A stretch of DNA of 64,000 nt from Teratosphaeria epicoccoides (Eukaryota; Ascomycota; Dothideomycetes; Mycosphaerellales; Teratosphaeriaceae): contig JADDMT010000077.1 of assembly GCA_021401465.1 (NCBI GenBank), forward strand, positions 79,574-143,573, given 5' to 3'. Below, piece after piece: positions 1 through 10,537 of this stretch. The position numbers were made by a program, and so were the translations under genes. How positions within the stretch are numbered: position 1 is the first letter of the stretch; each line of letters begins with the position of its first letter. The notes under the pieces were generated by a model. The model made no database searches and was not told the origin of the DNA. It saw only the letters and a program-made list of their open reading frames with translations.

Positions 1-1460
1 CTATGGGCAAGCCTAAGCCTACTAGTTCTGTATGATTCGGATAATATCGAGTCTGATGTCATATGGCGGCATAGCCTATCGCTCTATGCTCTCGTCTTCC
101 TCGGAATCAGGAATGACGGCTTCGACAAGCTCGTAGTTGTCGTCCGAACCTTCTTCTTCTTCTTCTAGCTCCTGTTGCCTTAGGACTATTACACTAGAAG
201 GTGTACCCCTTAGCGCACAGATCGACTATGCCTTGTTTCAGCTAGGGTACTATCCGGAACTATCTTTATCACTCATGTGAATTCGACAATTGTCGTCATA
301 GCACGTAGTCTAAGTAAGTGCGGCATAGTCTGGTTCTCGAGTAGCGGCGGCCTTTTGCTAAGGCGCTGTTGTTGTCGCGCAAGCCTGCTCTATCCTAGGC
401 AGCTCTTGTTATTACTTCTTAGCAAAACATTTGCGGGCAAAGTGTCCTTTCGTTCTACAGTTATAGCACTCAAGATTACTCTTGTCGAACGGCTTCTTTA
501 GACTATTCTAGGGAGGAGAGCCCTTCCGCGGCTTTCCTTAGGGTCTATTCCTTAGACGCCCCTTAGTCGCATCTAACTCCATAGGTTAGAGACTATAGTA
601 ATCGCTTTGCTATTTCGGTGCTAATCGTTAGACCTTATGGTTAGCCTGCGCTAGCTTGCGATTTCTATGTTGTCATTCTTGCTGTCGTTCCTAGATGCAA
701 TTATCGATTCTAATCGCGAGATCGCTTATTTCCTTGAATGTCGTTAGCTAATCTCCTCAGGCAATTTCGTCTTTAACCGTCTCCTTTAGTCCCTAGTAGA
801 ACTAAGCGGCTAAAGCATTATCATTCTAGTCGACTCGAGCAGAGAGGGGCTAAAAGTCCGCGCGGTACTTAATGGCAGAACCCTTCTGCTAGATTCCTAG
901 GAGAGCTCTCTCGGCCTCTTGTTGCTTATTACTAAGCCTAAACGCTTCGCGTAATGCCTTAAACAAAGACTTGTCTAAGTTAAGAATCTCCCTAGTCGTC
1001 GTCTTCCTAGCTTCGACAGTGCTAACGTGATCTAGATAATCTATTAGATGAGGCTAGATAAACTCGAACGCTAGTCCCTTCAGGTAAGAGATAATGTACA
1101 TCATTCGCTTATGATGTGTTATAAACCGTTCTGTATCCACGTTAAATGCTAACTAGCATTATAGAATAAACATCTCGACTTGAGATCGTTGTCCTGTAAA
1201 CTCTGTAGGGCTTCCTATCTTGAAGCTGTTATTGCCGTGTCTATTCCTAGTAGTTAAACCTGCGACGGATGCTAGAGCTATCTCGCTAAGGTGAATAGAT
1301 TTAAGCTACTACGTAATTTGAGGTATAGTAGCAACTTGTTCTCGTAGTGTTAGTTGACTGTCGCTAGAAGTTAAACTAACAGTTTAAGAACTACTTGACA
1401 TAGGCGTATGTCAAGCGCTTGACGAGTCCCCTGATGCTTCCTAAGAAGTAGTGCTCAAAA
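1..1460 (-). pseudogene. A1 retrotransposon: decayed gag (family A)
   Basis: This is the 5' internal part of a family A Gypsy element on the minus strand; the rest lies left of the window. It is the reverse-strand match of the gag region of A3 (4014-5470). A nucleocapsid zinc knuckle of the form CX2CX4HX4C is readable at about 427-468 (C-YN-C-RTKG-H-FARK-C). In other respects the frame is broken by many TAG/TAA codons at former Gln and Trp positions. Gag would package the element RNA. The short open stretch on the plus strand at 277-501 is an antisense shadow of this region. Non-functional. Confidence 0.85.
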
Positions 1461-1930
1461 TGTCATAAGGGTAGGTACTAATAGCAGGAAGGTAACTAGG
1501 TATTAGACTCGCAGAGCTGTGAAGAATATCGATAATAGCAATTGTCCTTATAACTGACTATCCCCTAGGGAAAGGGAATTAAATTAAGCACGAAGCTCCT
1601 AACTGCCTGTCCTAAAGCTATTCCTATAGACTAGAGAGATAGAGCAGCTCTGTTAGATCTGTCGACAGACTTAATAGATCCGTGTCTATAGATCTGTAGA
1701 CTAACCCTACAGATCCGAGGGTCTATTATCCTACGACAGATCCCTTCTCCCTTATAGGCCTGTAGATCTGTAGACTAACCCTATAGATCTAGGGATCTGT
1801 CCTCACGTGACAGATCCTTTCTCCTATGACTATGCCTATAACTTATAGTACTCCTATGACTATATTATGATTCATAGTACTTAGGACCCTTATGATCCTG
1901 TAACCTAAAGTACTCCTAACACTCATGACA
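1461..1930 (-). repeat. A1 5' LTR (family A)
   Basis: 470-bp LTR on the minus strand, bounded by TGTCAT and ATGACA. It directly follows the primer-binding region (plus-strand gtgctcaaaa at 1451-1460). Its outer edge at 1930 abuts the antisense gene of A2 with no polypurine tract between them, so A1 was probably inserted into A2. The partner LTR and the target duplication lie outside the window. Confidence 0.9.
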
Positions 1931-2462
1931 CTAGGACAGCATGAAGTCCTATACTTAGTATTAAGAGTTAAAGCTTGTTTGTCAGGTACACATTTCCTTA
2001 GGGAAATGTTCGTAATGTTACTTTAGTAACTGCCGGAGTTACGACACAAAGGTAACAGAGGTCAAATAGAAGAAGTTAGGCAATTAGCGGAAAAGACTAA
2101 TTACTAGTCTTGATTATGCGAAGGTAGTCCTAGCCAAGGCTTTGTAGAAGATAATAGAGGCGCATGTAAAGGAGATATGTCTTCGAAAACAGTTAGACAT
2201 AGTTAACTAGGAGGTCGAGGATGGTTGCGCTCTCAAGGAGCGTGAGATTAGGGAGGATGAGGCCGAGGAACAGGCTCTCTCGCAGGCTGGGTTTCTTCTT
2301 GACCTAGATCCTTTAGCGGGTCTCGCTCTTAGTCCTACGACATAGAGCGTAATAGAGGGTTTCGCTGACGCCTCATATTAGGGTTTCCTGGATAGCGTGA
2401 TAGCCGAGCCGGTCGACAGCGTCCCGCAGGAGTCTAGTCGTGGCTTAGGACCTTCTTCCTAG
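1931..2462 (+). pseudogene. A2 antisense gene, 5'-truncated (Cys-rich/coiled-coil protein)
   Basis: This is the family A antisense gene, read on the plus strand while A2 gag-pol is on the minus strand. The first ~100 nt, including the ATG, are missing because the A1 LTR interrupts it. The remainder aligns with the complete frames at 24505-25137 and 36383-37015. It runs through the cysteine cluster and the charged coiled-coil region to the same terminal TAG at 2460-2462. In-frame TAG/TAA codons show it is dead. Confidence 0.65.
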
Positions 2463-3532
2463 GTTCGTTCCTTTCTCGAAACTTCGTATCTTTTGCTAAC
2501 AGTTTCGCAGATATTCTAGGGGTTCCTAGGTGTTCTCGGTACTCCTATATCCTTCCCATTTTACTAAGTACTCTCACTATCTGTCCTGCTAGCGAGTGTT
2601 AACGATCTTCTCGACAGTGTACTTAGGTTCTTCTACTTTAAGGTTAAGTAGTAAGGGTTCTGTTTGTAGTGTAGCGTCTAGCGCTGCTTGTTCTAGCAGA
2701 GAGACATAGAACACAGGGTGTATTCTTATCTGCTTAGGTAGCTGTAACTCAAAATTAACTAGTCCCTTCTTAGCCTTAATCCTGAATAGTCCTAGTTTTA
2801 CAGTGTCTAGTTTTTTACTCAGCTTGTCCGATTTAATGTGACGGCAGAGGAGATACACCTTGTCCCCCTCCTTTAGAATTAGTCCCTTAATTCTCTTACG
2901 ATTCGCGTACTATGCTATGTTCTACTAATAGAACTACAGGTCGAGTCGTGCTTCTGTTTGCAGTCAGCGTAGATGTTCTACTCGTCTGAGTGCTACTAGG
3001 TTCGGATTACTAGCTAAGACGTCTAGAATGTCTTCTATAGCTAATCTATATGCTATCTGAAAAGGCGAGAGTCCTGTCGACTCTACTAGCGTACTATTAT
3101 ACGCGAGTTATGCTATTAGTAACAACTCTACCTAGTTGTTCTAGTCCCTATTCACATAGGATCGAAGGTACTATTCTAACGTCTGATTTAGGCGTTCTAT
3201 CTGTCTATCTGTCTAAGGGTAGAAGGAAGTACTTCGTCAATGTTTGACCTAGAATTGTCTCATTAGGGCTCTCTAGAAGTAAGAGGTAAACACGGATCCT
3301 TGATCCGTTACTAGGTCCTATAGCATGCCGTGTAGTGCTACTACCTATTAAATGAAGACATGCGCGATATCTTTAGTCTGGAAGCCTTCGTAGTAAGGGA
3401 TAAACTTCCTAAACTTAGTGAATTAGTCGACTACTACCATAATCCTATCGAAGAACTCATTAGTAGCGGGTTCTCTTAACTAAGGTAGTTTAACAATAAA
3501 GTCTATAGCGAGCGATTCCTATAGCCGTTAAG
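2463..3532 (-). pseudogene. A2 pol 3' part: integrase C-terminus and chromodomain
   Basis: Minus-strand 3' end of A2 pol. A chromodomain-like sequence (YTVEKIVNTR, then EYLVKWEGY after decoding) lies at about 2520-2640. Upstream, an undamaged 89-codon stretch at 2589-2858 codes for the integrase C-terminal/linker region, including HPVFYVSLLEQ. The integrase core continues to 3532, where A3 is inserted. The target duplication TTAAG is at 3528-3532, and A2 resumes at 10538. Premature stops make it non-functional. Confidence 0.85.
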
Positions 3533-4013
3533 TGTCATAGGTGTCAGGAGTACTGTCCGGAGTACTATAGGATAGGATCGTAAGGGTCCTAAGTGCTATA
3601 AGTCATAGTACTATCATAGGAGTACTATAAGTCATAGGCATAGTCATAGGAGAAAGGATCTGTCACGTGAGGATAGATCCCTAGATCTGTAGGGTCAGTC
3701 TACAGATCTATAGGCCTGCAAGGAAGAAGGGATCTGTTACAGGATAATAGACCCTCGGATCTGTAGGGTTAGTCTACAGATCTACAGACACGGATCTATC
3801 AGGTCTGTCGACAGATCTAACAGAGCTACTCTGTCTCTCTAGTATATAGGGATGGCTTTAGGACAGGCAGTTAGGAGCTTCGTGCTTAATTCTCAATTCC
3901 CTTCCCTAGGGGATAGTTAGTTACAAGGTTAACTACCATTGTCGATATTCTTCATAGCTCTGCGAGTCTAACACCTAGTTACCTTCCTGCTATTAGCACC
4001 TACCCTTATGACA
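3533..4013 (+). repeat. A3 5' LTR
   Basis: 481 bp, TGTCAT to ATGACA. The U3 part holds repeated AGTACT motifs and a series of inverted repeats built on GGATCTGT/ACAGATCC (3656-3680, 3683-3709, 3758-3783). A TATA box (TATATA) is at 3843-3848. The segment GTGCTTAA at 3882-3889, 39 nt further on, can pair with the primer-binding site after the LTR and is the likely 5' end of the transcript. Confidence 0.93.
3843..3889 (+). promoter_or_regulatory. Family A LTR promoter: TATA box and presumed transcript start
   Basis: TATATA at 3843-3848 is followed 39 nt later by GTGCTTAA. This geometry matches a Pol II start about 35-40 nt downstream of a TATA box. The motif is present in the family A LTR copies that contain this region. 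The exact start is inferred from its complementarity to the primer-binding site, not observed. Confidence 0.55.
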
Positions 4014-4027
4014 TTTTGAGCACTACT
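4014..4027 (+). promoter_or_regulatory. A3 primer-binding site, self-priming type
   Basis: Directly after the 5' LTR comes TTTTGAGCAC. There is no TGG start as expected for a tRNA-primed site. TTGAGCAC (4016-4023) is complementary to GTGCTTAA in the LTR (3882-3889) with one G:U pair. That pair becomes Watson-Crick if a CpA-to-TpA change in the LTR is undone. Known family behaviour: Tf1/sushi chromoviruses prime reverse transcription from the 5' end of their own RNA. Confidence 0.55.
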
Positions 4028-5895
4028 TCTAAGGAAGCATCAGGAGACTCGTCGAGCGCTTAAGATACGCCTATGTTAAGTAGTTCTTTAACTGTTAGTT
4101 TAAGTTCTAGCGACAGTCAACTAACACTATAAGAACAAGTTGCCGCTATACCTTAAATCACGTAGTAGCTCAAATCTATTCACCTTAGTAAGATGGCTCT
4201 AGCATCCGTCGCAGGTTTAACTACTAGGAATAGACATAGTAACAATGGCTTCAAGATAGGAAGCCCTATAGAGTTTATAGGACAACGATCTTAAGTCGAG
4301 ATGTTTATCCTATAATGCTAGTTAGCATTTAACGTAGATACAGAACAGTTTACGACACATCATAAGCGAATGATGTAAATTATCTCTTACCTAAAAGGAC
4401 TAGCGTTCGAGTTTATCTAGCCTCATCTGACAGATTATCTAGATCACGTTAGTAGCGCCGAAGCTAGGAAGACGACGACTAGGGAGATTCTCAACTTAGA
4501 CAAGTCTTTGTTTAAGGCATTACGCGAAGCGTTTAGGCTTAGTAATAAGCAACAAGAGGCCGAGAGAGCTCTCCTAGGAATCTAGCAGAAGGGTTCCGCT
4601 ACTAAGTACCGCGCGGACTTTTAGACCCTCTCTGCTCGAGTCGACTAGAATGATAACGCTTTAGCTGCTTAGTTCTACTAGGGACTAAAGGAGACGGTTA
4701 AAGACGAAATTGCCTGAGGAGATCGGCTAACGACATTTAAGGAAATAAGCGATCTCGCGATTAGAGTCGATAATCGCATCTAGGAATAACAGCAAGAACA
4801 ATAACATAGAAATTGCAAGCTAGCGCAGGCTAACCATAAGGTCTAACGATTAGCACCAAAATGGCGAAGCGATTACTATAGTCTCTAACCTATGGAGTTA
4901 GATGCGACTAAGGGGCGTCTAAGGAATAGACCCCGAGGAAAGCCGCGGAAAGGCTCTCCTCCCTAGAATGGTCTGAAGAAGCTATTCGACAAGAGTAATC
5001 TCAAGTGCCACAACTGTGGAAAGAAAGGACACTTTTCCCGCGAATGTTTTACGAAGAAGCAACGACAAGAGCTGCCTAGGATAGAGCAGGCTCGCGTGAC
5101 AACGACGGCACCTCAGCAAAAGGCCGCCGCTACTCGAGAACCAGACCATGCCGCACTTACTTAGACTACATGCTACGACGACAATTGTCGAATTCACATG
5201 AGTAATAAAGATGGTTCCGGATAGTACCCTAGCTAAAACAAGGCATAGTCGATCTGTGCGCTAAGGGGTATACCTTCTAGTACGACAGTCCTAAGGCAAC
5301 AGGAACTAGAAGAAGAAGAAGAAGGTTCGGACGACAACTACGAGCTTGTCGAAGCCGTCATTCCTGATTCTGAGGAAGACGAGAGCATAGAGCGATAGGC
5401 TATGCCGCCGCATGACATTAGACTCGACATTATCCGAATCATACAGAACTAATAGGCTTAGGCTTGCCTATGGATTAATGGAGTACAACACGTCGACTAG
5501 CTTTAGTATGACGAACTAGCCGACTGTATGCGACGACACTTGAGGAGACTACTAGTCGTAGCTTAACCTCACGCGCATCAGAAAGTTGTCCAAGAAATTG
5601 TACTGTTCAGGGTAGAGTTCACGCCCTAGGGAGGCTACTTAACCTACGAAGGTATTCAGATTCCACGAGCGCTACAACTCCGAGTCTATCACTTAAAGAT
5701 AGAGTACGCAAGAAACGCGCAGGAACAGCGAGGCTAAGAACGAGAACGATCTCTTAGGCCAGAAAACGGTAACGCTTAGAGAAGGAGCCGAGACCGCATG
5801 ATCCCTAAACTAGTCTGTAAAGACAGTTATTTAGGAAACGACAAGGTCCGCTAGAATTAGACCTACGGACAGACTAGACAGGGCTGCAACGATGT
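4014..5895 (+). pseudogene. A3 gag (decayed)
   Basis: Capsid/nucleocapsid region. One reading frame can be followed through in-frame TAG/TAA codons from the capsid portion, past a CCHC zinc knuckle at 5003-5047 (C-HN-C-GKKG-H-FSRE-C), into a Glu/Asp-rich tail (a run of Glu codons near 5310-5325), up to about 5890. The knuckle would bind element RNA in the virus-like particle. gag lies one frame away from pol. Dead through multiple stops. Confidence 0.85.
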
Positions 5896-8800
5896 GCCGC
5901 GATTAGCGCCAGATACGCGAACAACCTTAGAGTATAGTTACACATTAACGAGACGCTAGCTAGGGCCTTAATAGATTCAGGATGTACTAGAATCTTCATG
6001 ACGCCTAAGTTCGCCAGGATAGCTAGGATAAAGCTACAGGCGAAAAGGAATGCTTTCTCGCTATAAGCGATTAATGGAAAGCCGGTCACGTACAACTAAG
6101 GAGTAGTTGACGAAGAGACTAAGATGATGCCTCTGCGGATAGGACGCTACTAAGAGATGCTCTAGTTCGACATCACGGAGTCACTAGGCTCGGATGTAGT
6201 ACTAGGGTTGCCATGGCTAAGAAACACTAACCCCTATATCGACTAGAAGAATGAGAGGATCTAGTTCCTAGAACTCTCAAGATCGATACCTCTACCTGTA
6301 GTGCACGACGTACTAGGCAAGATCGAAATATGTGCTATGACTTCAAGCGAGATAGTAGCTGCTATCAAGGATCTAGAACAGGAAGTACACGTCCTATAGG
6401 TCAAAGCAACGCAATCGGAAGTCAAGGTCGAATTCATAGTTCCCGACAAGTATAAAGAGTTCGCTACTCTTTTCGAGGAAGAACCCGACTAAGAAGCTCT
6501 GCTAGAACACTAGGAGTAGGACCACGGGATACCCTTACTCCCTAGCAAGACACTAACGAAGCAATTAGTTCGCCTGTTGTTAGCGGCAAAACTAGAGATT
6601 CTCTGGAAATACCTAGAAGACAACCTCCGGAAAGTCTTCATCCGCAAGTCGCAGTCCCTAGCCAGATATCCGATCCTGTTTGTGCCTAAGGGAGAAGATG
6701 ACTAGCGACTCTACGTAGATTATTGTAGATTAAACGACATCACGATAAAGAATAGTTATCCGCTTCCTTTGCTCTCGGAATTGCAGGACTGCCTACAAGG
6801 AGTAATGTAGTTCTCGAAGTTCGACATACCTAGAGTGTATAATCGAATTTAAATTAAGGAAGGCGAAGAATAGAAGACCGCGTTCTAAACTAGGTTCGGA
6901 CACTACAAGTATATAGTCATGCTATTTAGGTTAACAAACGCCCTAGCTACATAGTAGGCATTTATTAAAAACGTGCTACAAGAGTACCTCGACGTCTTTG
7001 TAGTTGTATATCTAGACGACATCCTCGTCTATTCCCGGACGATCGAAGAGCATAGGACTTACGTGCGCAAGGTACTTCAGAAACTCCAGGATTACTAGCT
7101 AAAGGTCAAGCTACAGAAGAGCGAGTTTTATAAGCAGGAAGTATAATTCCTTAGCTACATAGTAGCATAGAATAGAATCAAGATAGACACTAAGAAAGTC
7201 TAGGTCGTAAAAGAGTAGCCTACGCCGACTAATATTAAGGAAGTATAGTCCTTCCTTAGATTCGCTAACTTCTACAGGAGATTTGTGGCAAACTATTTAA
7301 AGATCACGGCACTACTTACGACTCTTACGACGAAGGATACACTATTCGTATAGGACGACGCCTAACAGAATGCCTTCAAGGAACTTAAGCGACGATTTAC
7401 AGATTAGCTGATCTTACTTGTGTTCGACCTAGATAAGCCTATCATAGTCGAAACAGATGCCTCTAACGTAGCACTCGGGGCATGCTTAAGTTAACTAGGA
7501 CCGAGTAGACGACTACAGCTAGTCGCCTACTACTCGAGGAAATTGTCTAGACCTAAACTCCGTTATAATGTCTACGACAAAGAACTTCTAGCTATAGTAG
7601 ACGCCTACAAGGCCTAGCGAGTCTACTTAGAAGGTTCTAAGCACTAGGTCACGGTCTACACAGACTATGAGAACTTGCGATACTTCATAACGACAAAAGA
7701 GTTAAACTGACGACAGGTTCGGTAGAGCAAGGAGCTCTCTAGTTTTAACTACAAGATCGTCTATTGCAAGGGGACTAATAACGCACGCGCCGATGCACTT
7801 AGCCGCTAGACAGACTACATGAAGGGCATGAAGCAGGAGAAACATGCTGTTCTCTAGGAAAATAGTGATAGCACGCTAGGAGTTAACTGACTCGCGGCTA
7901 CAACTATCATGTAGACTAGTAGATTTCAGGACGACCTGAAGAACGCCCTAATCCATGACGTAACTACGCTCGCTGTCTGCGACGACATTGATGGACAGGA
8001 GGATTAGGAAGACGAAGACGGAATCCTTCTGTTTTAAGGATTAGTATACATGCTAATGTCTTTACAATCGGAACTACTACGCCTCTAACATAACGTACCT
8101 TAGGCAGGACACCCGGGAGTGTCTAAAATGAAGCAAATTCTCTGACAAGAATATTACTTCCCTAGGATAGGCAAGGTAATCGAGGACTACGTCCGCTAAT
8201 ATGTGACTTGCTAACGAAGTAAGCACGACCGTCACAAACTATATGGGCTACTACGACTACTAAAGGTACCTTAACGGCTATGGGAATCGCTCGCCATGGA
8301 TTTTATCGTCAAACTACCTTAGTCAAGAGAACCCGCTACTAATGAGTTCTTCGACAGGATCATGGTAGTAGTCGACTAATTCACTAAGTTTAGGAAGTTT
8401 ATCCCTTACCGCGAAGACTTTAAGACTAAAGATATCGCGCATGTCTTCATCAAATAGGTAGTAGCACTACACGGCATGCTACAGGACCTAGTAACGGATC
8501 GAGGATCCGTGTTTACCTCTAACTTCTAGAGAGCCCTAATAAGACAATTCCAGGTCAAACATCGTTTAAGTACTTCCTTCTACCCTTAGACGGATAGACA
8601 GATAGAACGCCTAAATCAGACGTTAGAATAGTACCTTCGATCCTATGTTAATAGGGACTAGAACAACTAGGTAGAGTTGTTGCTAATAGCACAGCTCGCG
8701 TATAATAGTACGCTAGCAGAGTTAACAGGACTCTCGCCATTTCAGATGGCGTATAGATTAGCTATAGAAGACATTCCGAACGTCTTAGCTAGTAATCCGA

Positions 8801-9357
8801 ACCTAGTAGCACTTAGAGGAGTAGAACGTCTACGCTAACTGCAAACAGAAGCACGACTCGACCTGCAGTTCTATTAGCAGAACATGGCATGATACGCGAA
8901 TCGTAAGAGAATTAAGGGACTAATTCTAAAGGAGGGGGACAAGGTATATCTCCTCTGCTGTCACATCAAATCAGACAAGCCGAGTAAAAAACTAGACGCT
9001 GTAAAACTAGGACCATTTAGGATCAAGGCTAAGAAGGGACTAGTTAATTTTGAGTTATAGCTACCTAAGCAGATGAGAATAAACCCTGTGTTCTATGTCT
9101 CTCTGCTAGAACAAGTAGCTCCGGACGCTACACTGCAATCGGAACCCTTACTACTCAACCCTGAAGTAGAAGAACTAGAGTATACTGTCGAGAGGATTAT
9201 CGACACTCGCTAGCAGGACAGACAGCGAGAGTACTTAATAAAATGGGAAGGATATAGGAGTACCGAGAACACCTAGGAACTCCTAGAACACCTGCGAAAC
9301 TGTTAGCAAAAGATACGAAGTTTCGAGAAAGGAACGAACCTAGGAAGAAGATCCTAA
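5880..9357 (+). pseudogene. A3 pol (decayed): protease, RT, RNase H, integrase, chromodomain
   Basis: All landmarks lie in one frame: aspartic protease ALIDSG (DSG at 5974-5982); RT LYVDYCRLN near 6711 and YLDD at 7009-7020; RNase H ETDAS (7453-7464); integrase zinc-binding HX4H/CX2C-type remnants (about 8089-8215); the catalytic triad D (8299-8301), D in TDRGS (8497-8499) and E (8605-8607); HPVFYVSLLEQ near 9085-9115; chromodomain YTVERIID...YLIKWEGY at 9181-9306. The presumed stop is TAA at 9355-9357. Every catalytic residue checked is intact, yet the frame holds many TAG/TAA codons at Gln or Trp positions. The chromodomain is expected to guide insertion to H3K9-methylated chromatin, which fits the nesting. 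Confidence 0.9.
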
Positions 9358-9972
9358 GCCACGACTAGGCTCCTGCGGGACGCTGTCGACTAGCTCGGCG
9401 ATCACGCTATCCAGGAAACCCTAATATGAGGCGTTAGCGAAACCCTCTATTACGCTCTATGTCGTAGGACTAAGAGCGAGACCCGCGGAAGGATCTAGGT
9501 TAAGGAGAAACCTAGCCTGCGAGAGAGCTTGTTCCTCGGCCTCCTCCTCCCTGATCTCACGCTCCTCGAGAGCGCGACCATCTTCGACCTCCTAGTCGAC
9601 TACGTCTAACTGTTTTCGAAGACGTATCTCCTTTGCATGCGCCTCTAGCATCTTCTGCGAAGCCTTAGCTAGGACCGCCTTTGCACGATTAATATCAGCA
9701 ATTAGTCTTTTCCGCTAATCGCCTAACTTCTTCCATTCGACCTCTGTCACCTTCGCGTCATAACTCCGACAGTTACTAAAGTAACATTACAAACATTTCC
9801 CCAAGGAAATATGTACCCGACAAACGAGCTTTAGCTCTTGACACTAAGTGCAGGACTTTATGCTATCCTGGCCCTAACGATAGATTCGATTCGCGCGGCG
9901 TTTGCGTTTCTGCGTTAAAGGGGCGTTAGTGTCTAGAATGACACAAGGCAGTAATGTAGAAAGAGAAGACAT
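9340..9972 (-). pseudogene. A3 antisense gene: Zn2Cys6-like / coiled-coil protein
   Basis: A 210-codon frame on the strand opposite to gag-pol. ATG is at 9972 and the terminal TAG at 9340-9342, so its 3' end overlaps the end of pol tail-to-tail by 18 nt. A basic patch (KRKRR, residues 22-26) precedes six cysteines at 41, 44, 51, 60, 63 and 68 (CX2CX6CX8CX2CX4C), close to the fungal Zn(II)2Cys6 pattern but with a short last spacing. Residues ~76-155 are a charged coiled coil (for example RLRKQLDVVD, REEEAEEQAL). Seven internal TAG/TAA codons kill it. The same 633-nt frame occurs in A4, A5 and A6. Role unknown; a nuclear or nucleic-acid-binding accessory protein is an inference. Confidence 0.7.
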
Positions 9973-10037
9973 TATAGCGTAAAAGAAAGAACAAGAGAAA
10001 CCCCGCACTAATAAGGTAGCTTAGGGACGAGCTAGGC

Positions 10038-10051
10038 TAAGAGGGGGATAG
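10038..10051 (+). promoter_or_regulatory. A3 polypurine tract
   Basis: AAGAGGGGGATAG directly precedes the 3' LTR. It is the expected plus-strand priming site in reverse transcription and is conserved in the A4, A5 and A6 copies. Confidence 0.75.
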
Positions 10052-10532
10052 TGTCATAGGTGTCAGGAGTACTGTCTAGAGTACTATAGGATAGGATCGT
10101 AAGGGTCCTAAGTGCTATGAGTCATAGTACTATCATAGGAGTACTATAAGTCATAGGCATAGTCATAGGAGAAAGGATCTGTCACGTGAGGATAGATCCC
10201 TAGATCTGTAGGGTTAGTCTATAGATCTATAGGCCTACAAGGAAGAAGGGATCTGTTACAGGATAATAGACCCTTAGATCTGTAGGGTTAGTCTACAGAT
10301 CTACAGACACGGATCTGTTAGGTCTGTCGACAGATCTAACAGAGCTGCTCTGTCTCTCTAGTATATAGGGATAGCTTTAGGATAGGCAGTTAGGAGCTTC
10401 GTGCTTAATTCTTAATTCCCTTCCCTAGGGGATAGTCAGTTACAAGGTTAACCGCTATTGTCGATATTCTTCACAGCTCTGCGAGTCTAACACCTAGTTA
10501 CCTTCCTGCTATCGGCACCTACCCTTATGACA
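10052..10532 (+). repeat. A3 3' LTR
   Basis: 481 bp, the partner of 3533-4013, followed by TTAAG. The sequence after it (GGTACCTTAAGTAG) continues the interrupted A2 integrase. Confidence 0.93.
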
Positions 10533-10537
10533 TTAAG

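Larger units (their letters stand above)
3533..10532 (+). mobile_element. A3: complete 7.0-kb family A Ty3/Gypsy chromovirus
   Basis: Full-length copy with two 481-bp LTRs (3533-4013 and 10052-10532), flanked by the 5-bp duplication TTAAG (3528-3532 and 10533-10537). The uninterrupted target sequence can be seen in A4 at about 26205-26215. Domain order is gag with zinc knuckle, protease, RT, RNase H, integrase, chromodomain: the Ty3/Gypsy order. A further gene lies on the opposite strand before the 3' LTR. The LTR differences I checked are transitions (for example CCGG versus CTAG near the start), as expected for RIP. Catalytic motifs survive but the frames are closed by many TAG/TAA codons. 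Confidence 0.95.

Noticed and set aside
277..501. Recurring small protein frame on the strand opposite gag, seen also at 4982-5197, 13610-13909, 41158-41412, 55929-56129 and 60093-60371
   Set aside because: It lies exactly opposite the zinc-knuckle part of gag in each family A copy and has no start-site or length conservation; it is a shadow of a repeated coding region.
3654..3810. Palindromic repeats in the LTR as a CRISPR-like or telomeric array
   Set aside because: They occur at fixed places in every family A LTR with no variable spacers; the GGGTTAG inside the spacer is a single unit, not a telomere tract.
4014..4040. Conventional tRNA primer-binding site after the family A LTR
   Set aside because: No TGG at the LTR edge and no recognisable tRNA 3'-end complement; self-complementarity with the LTR fits better.
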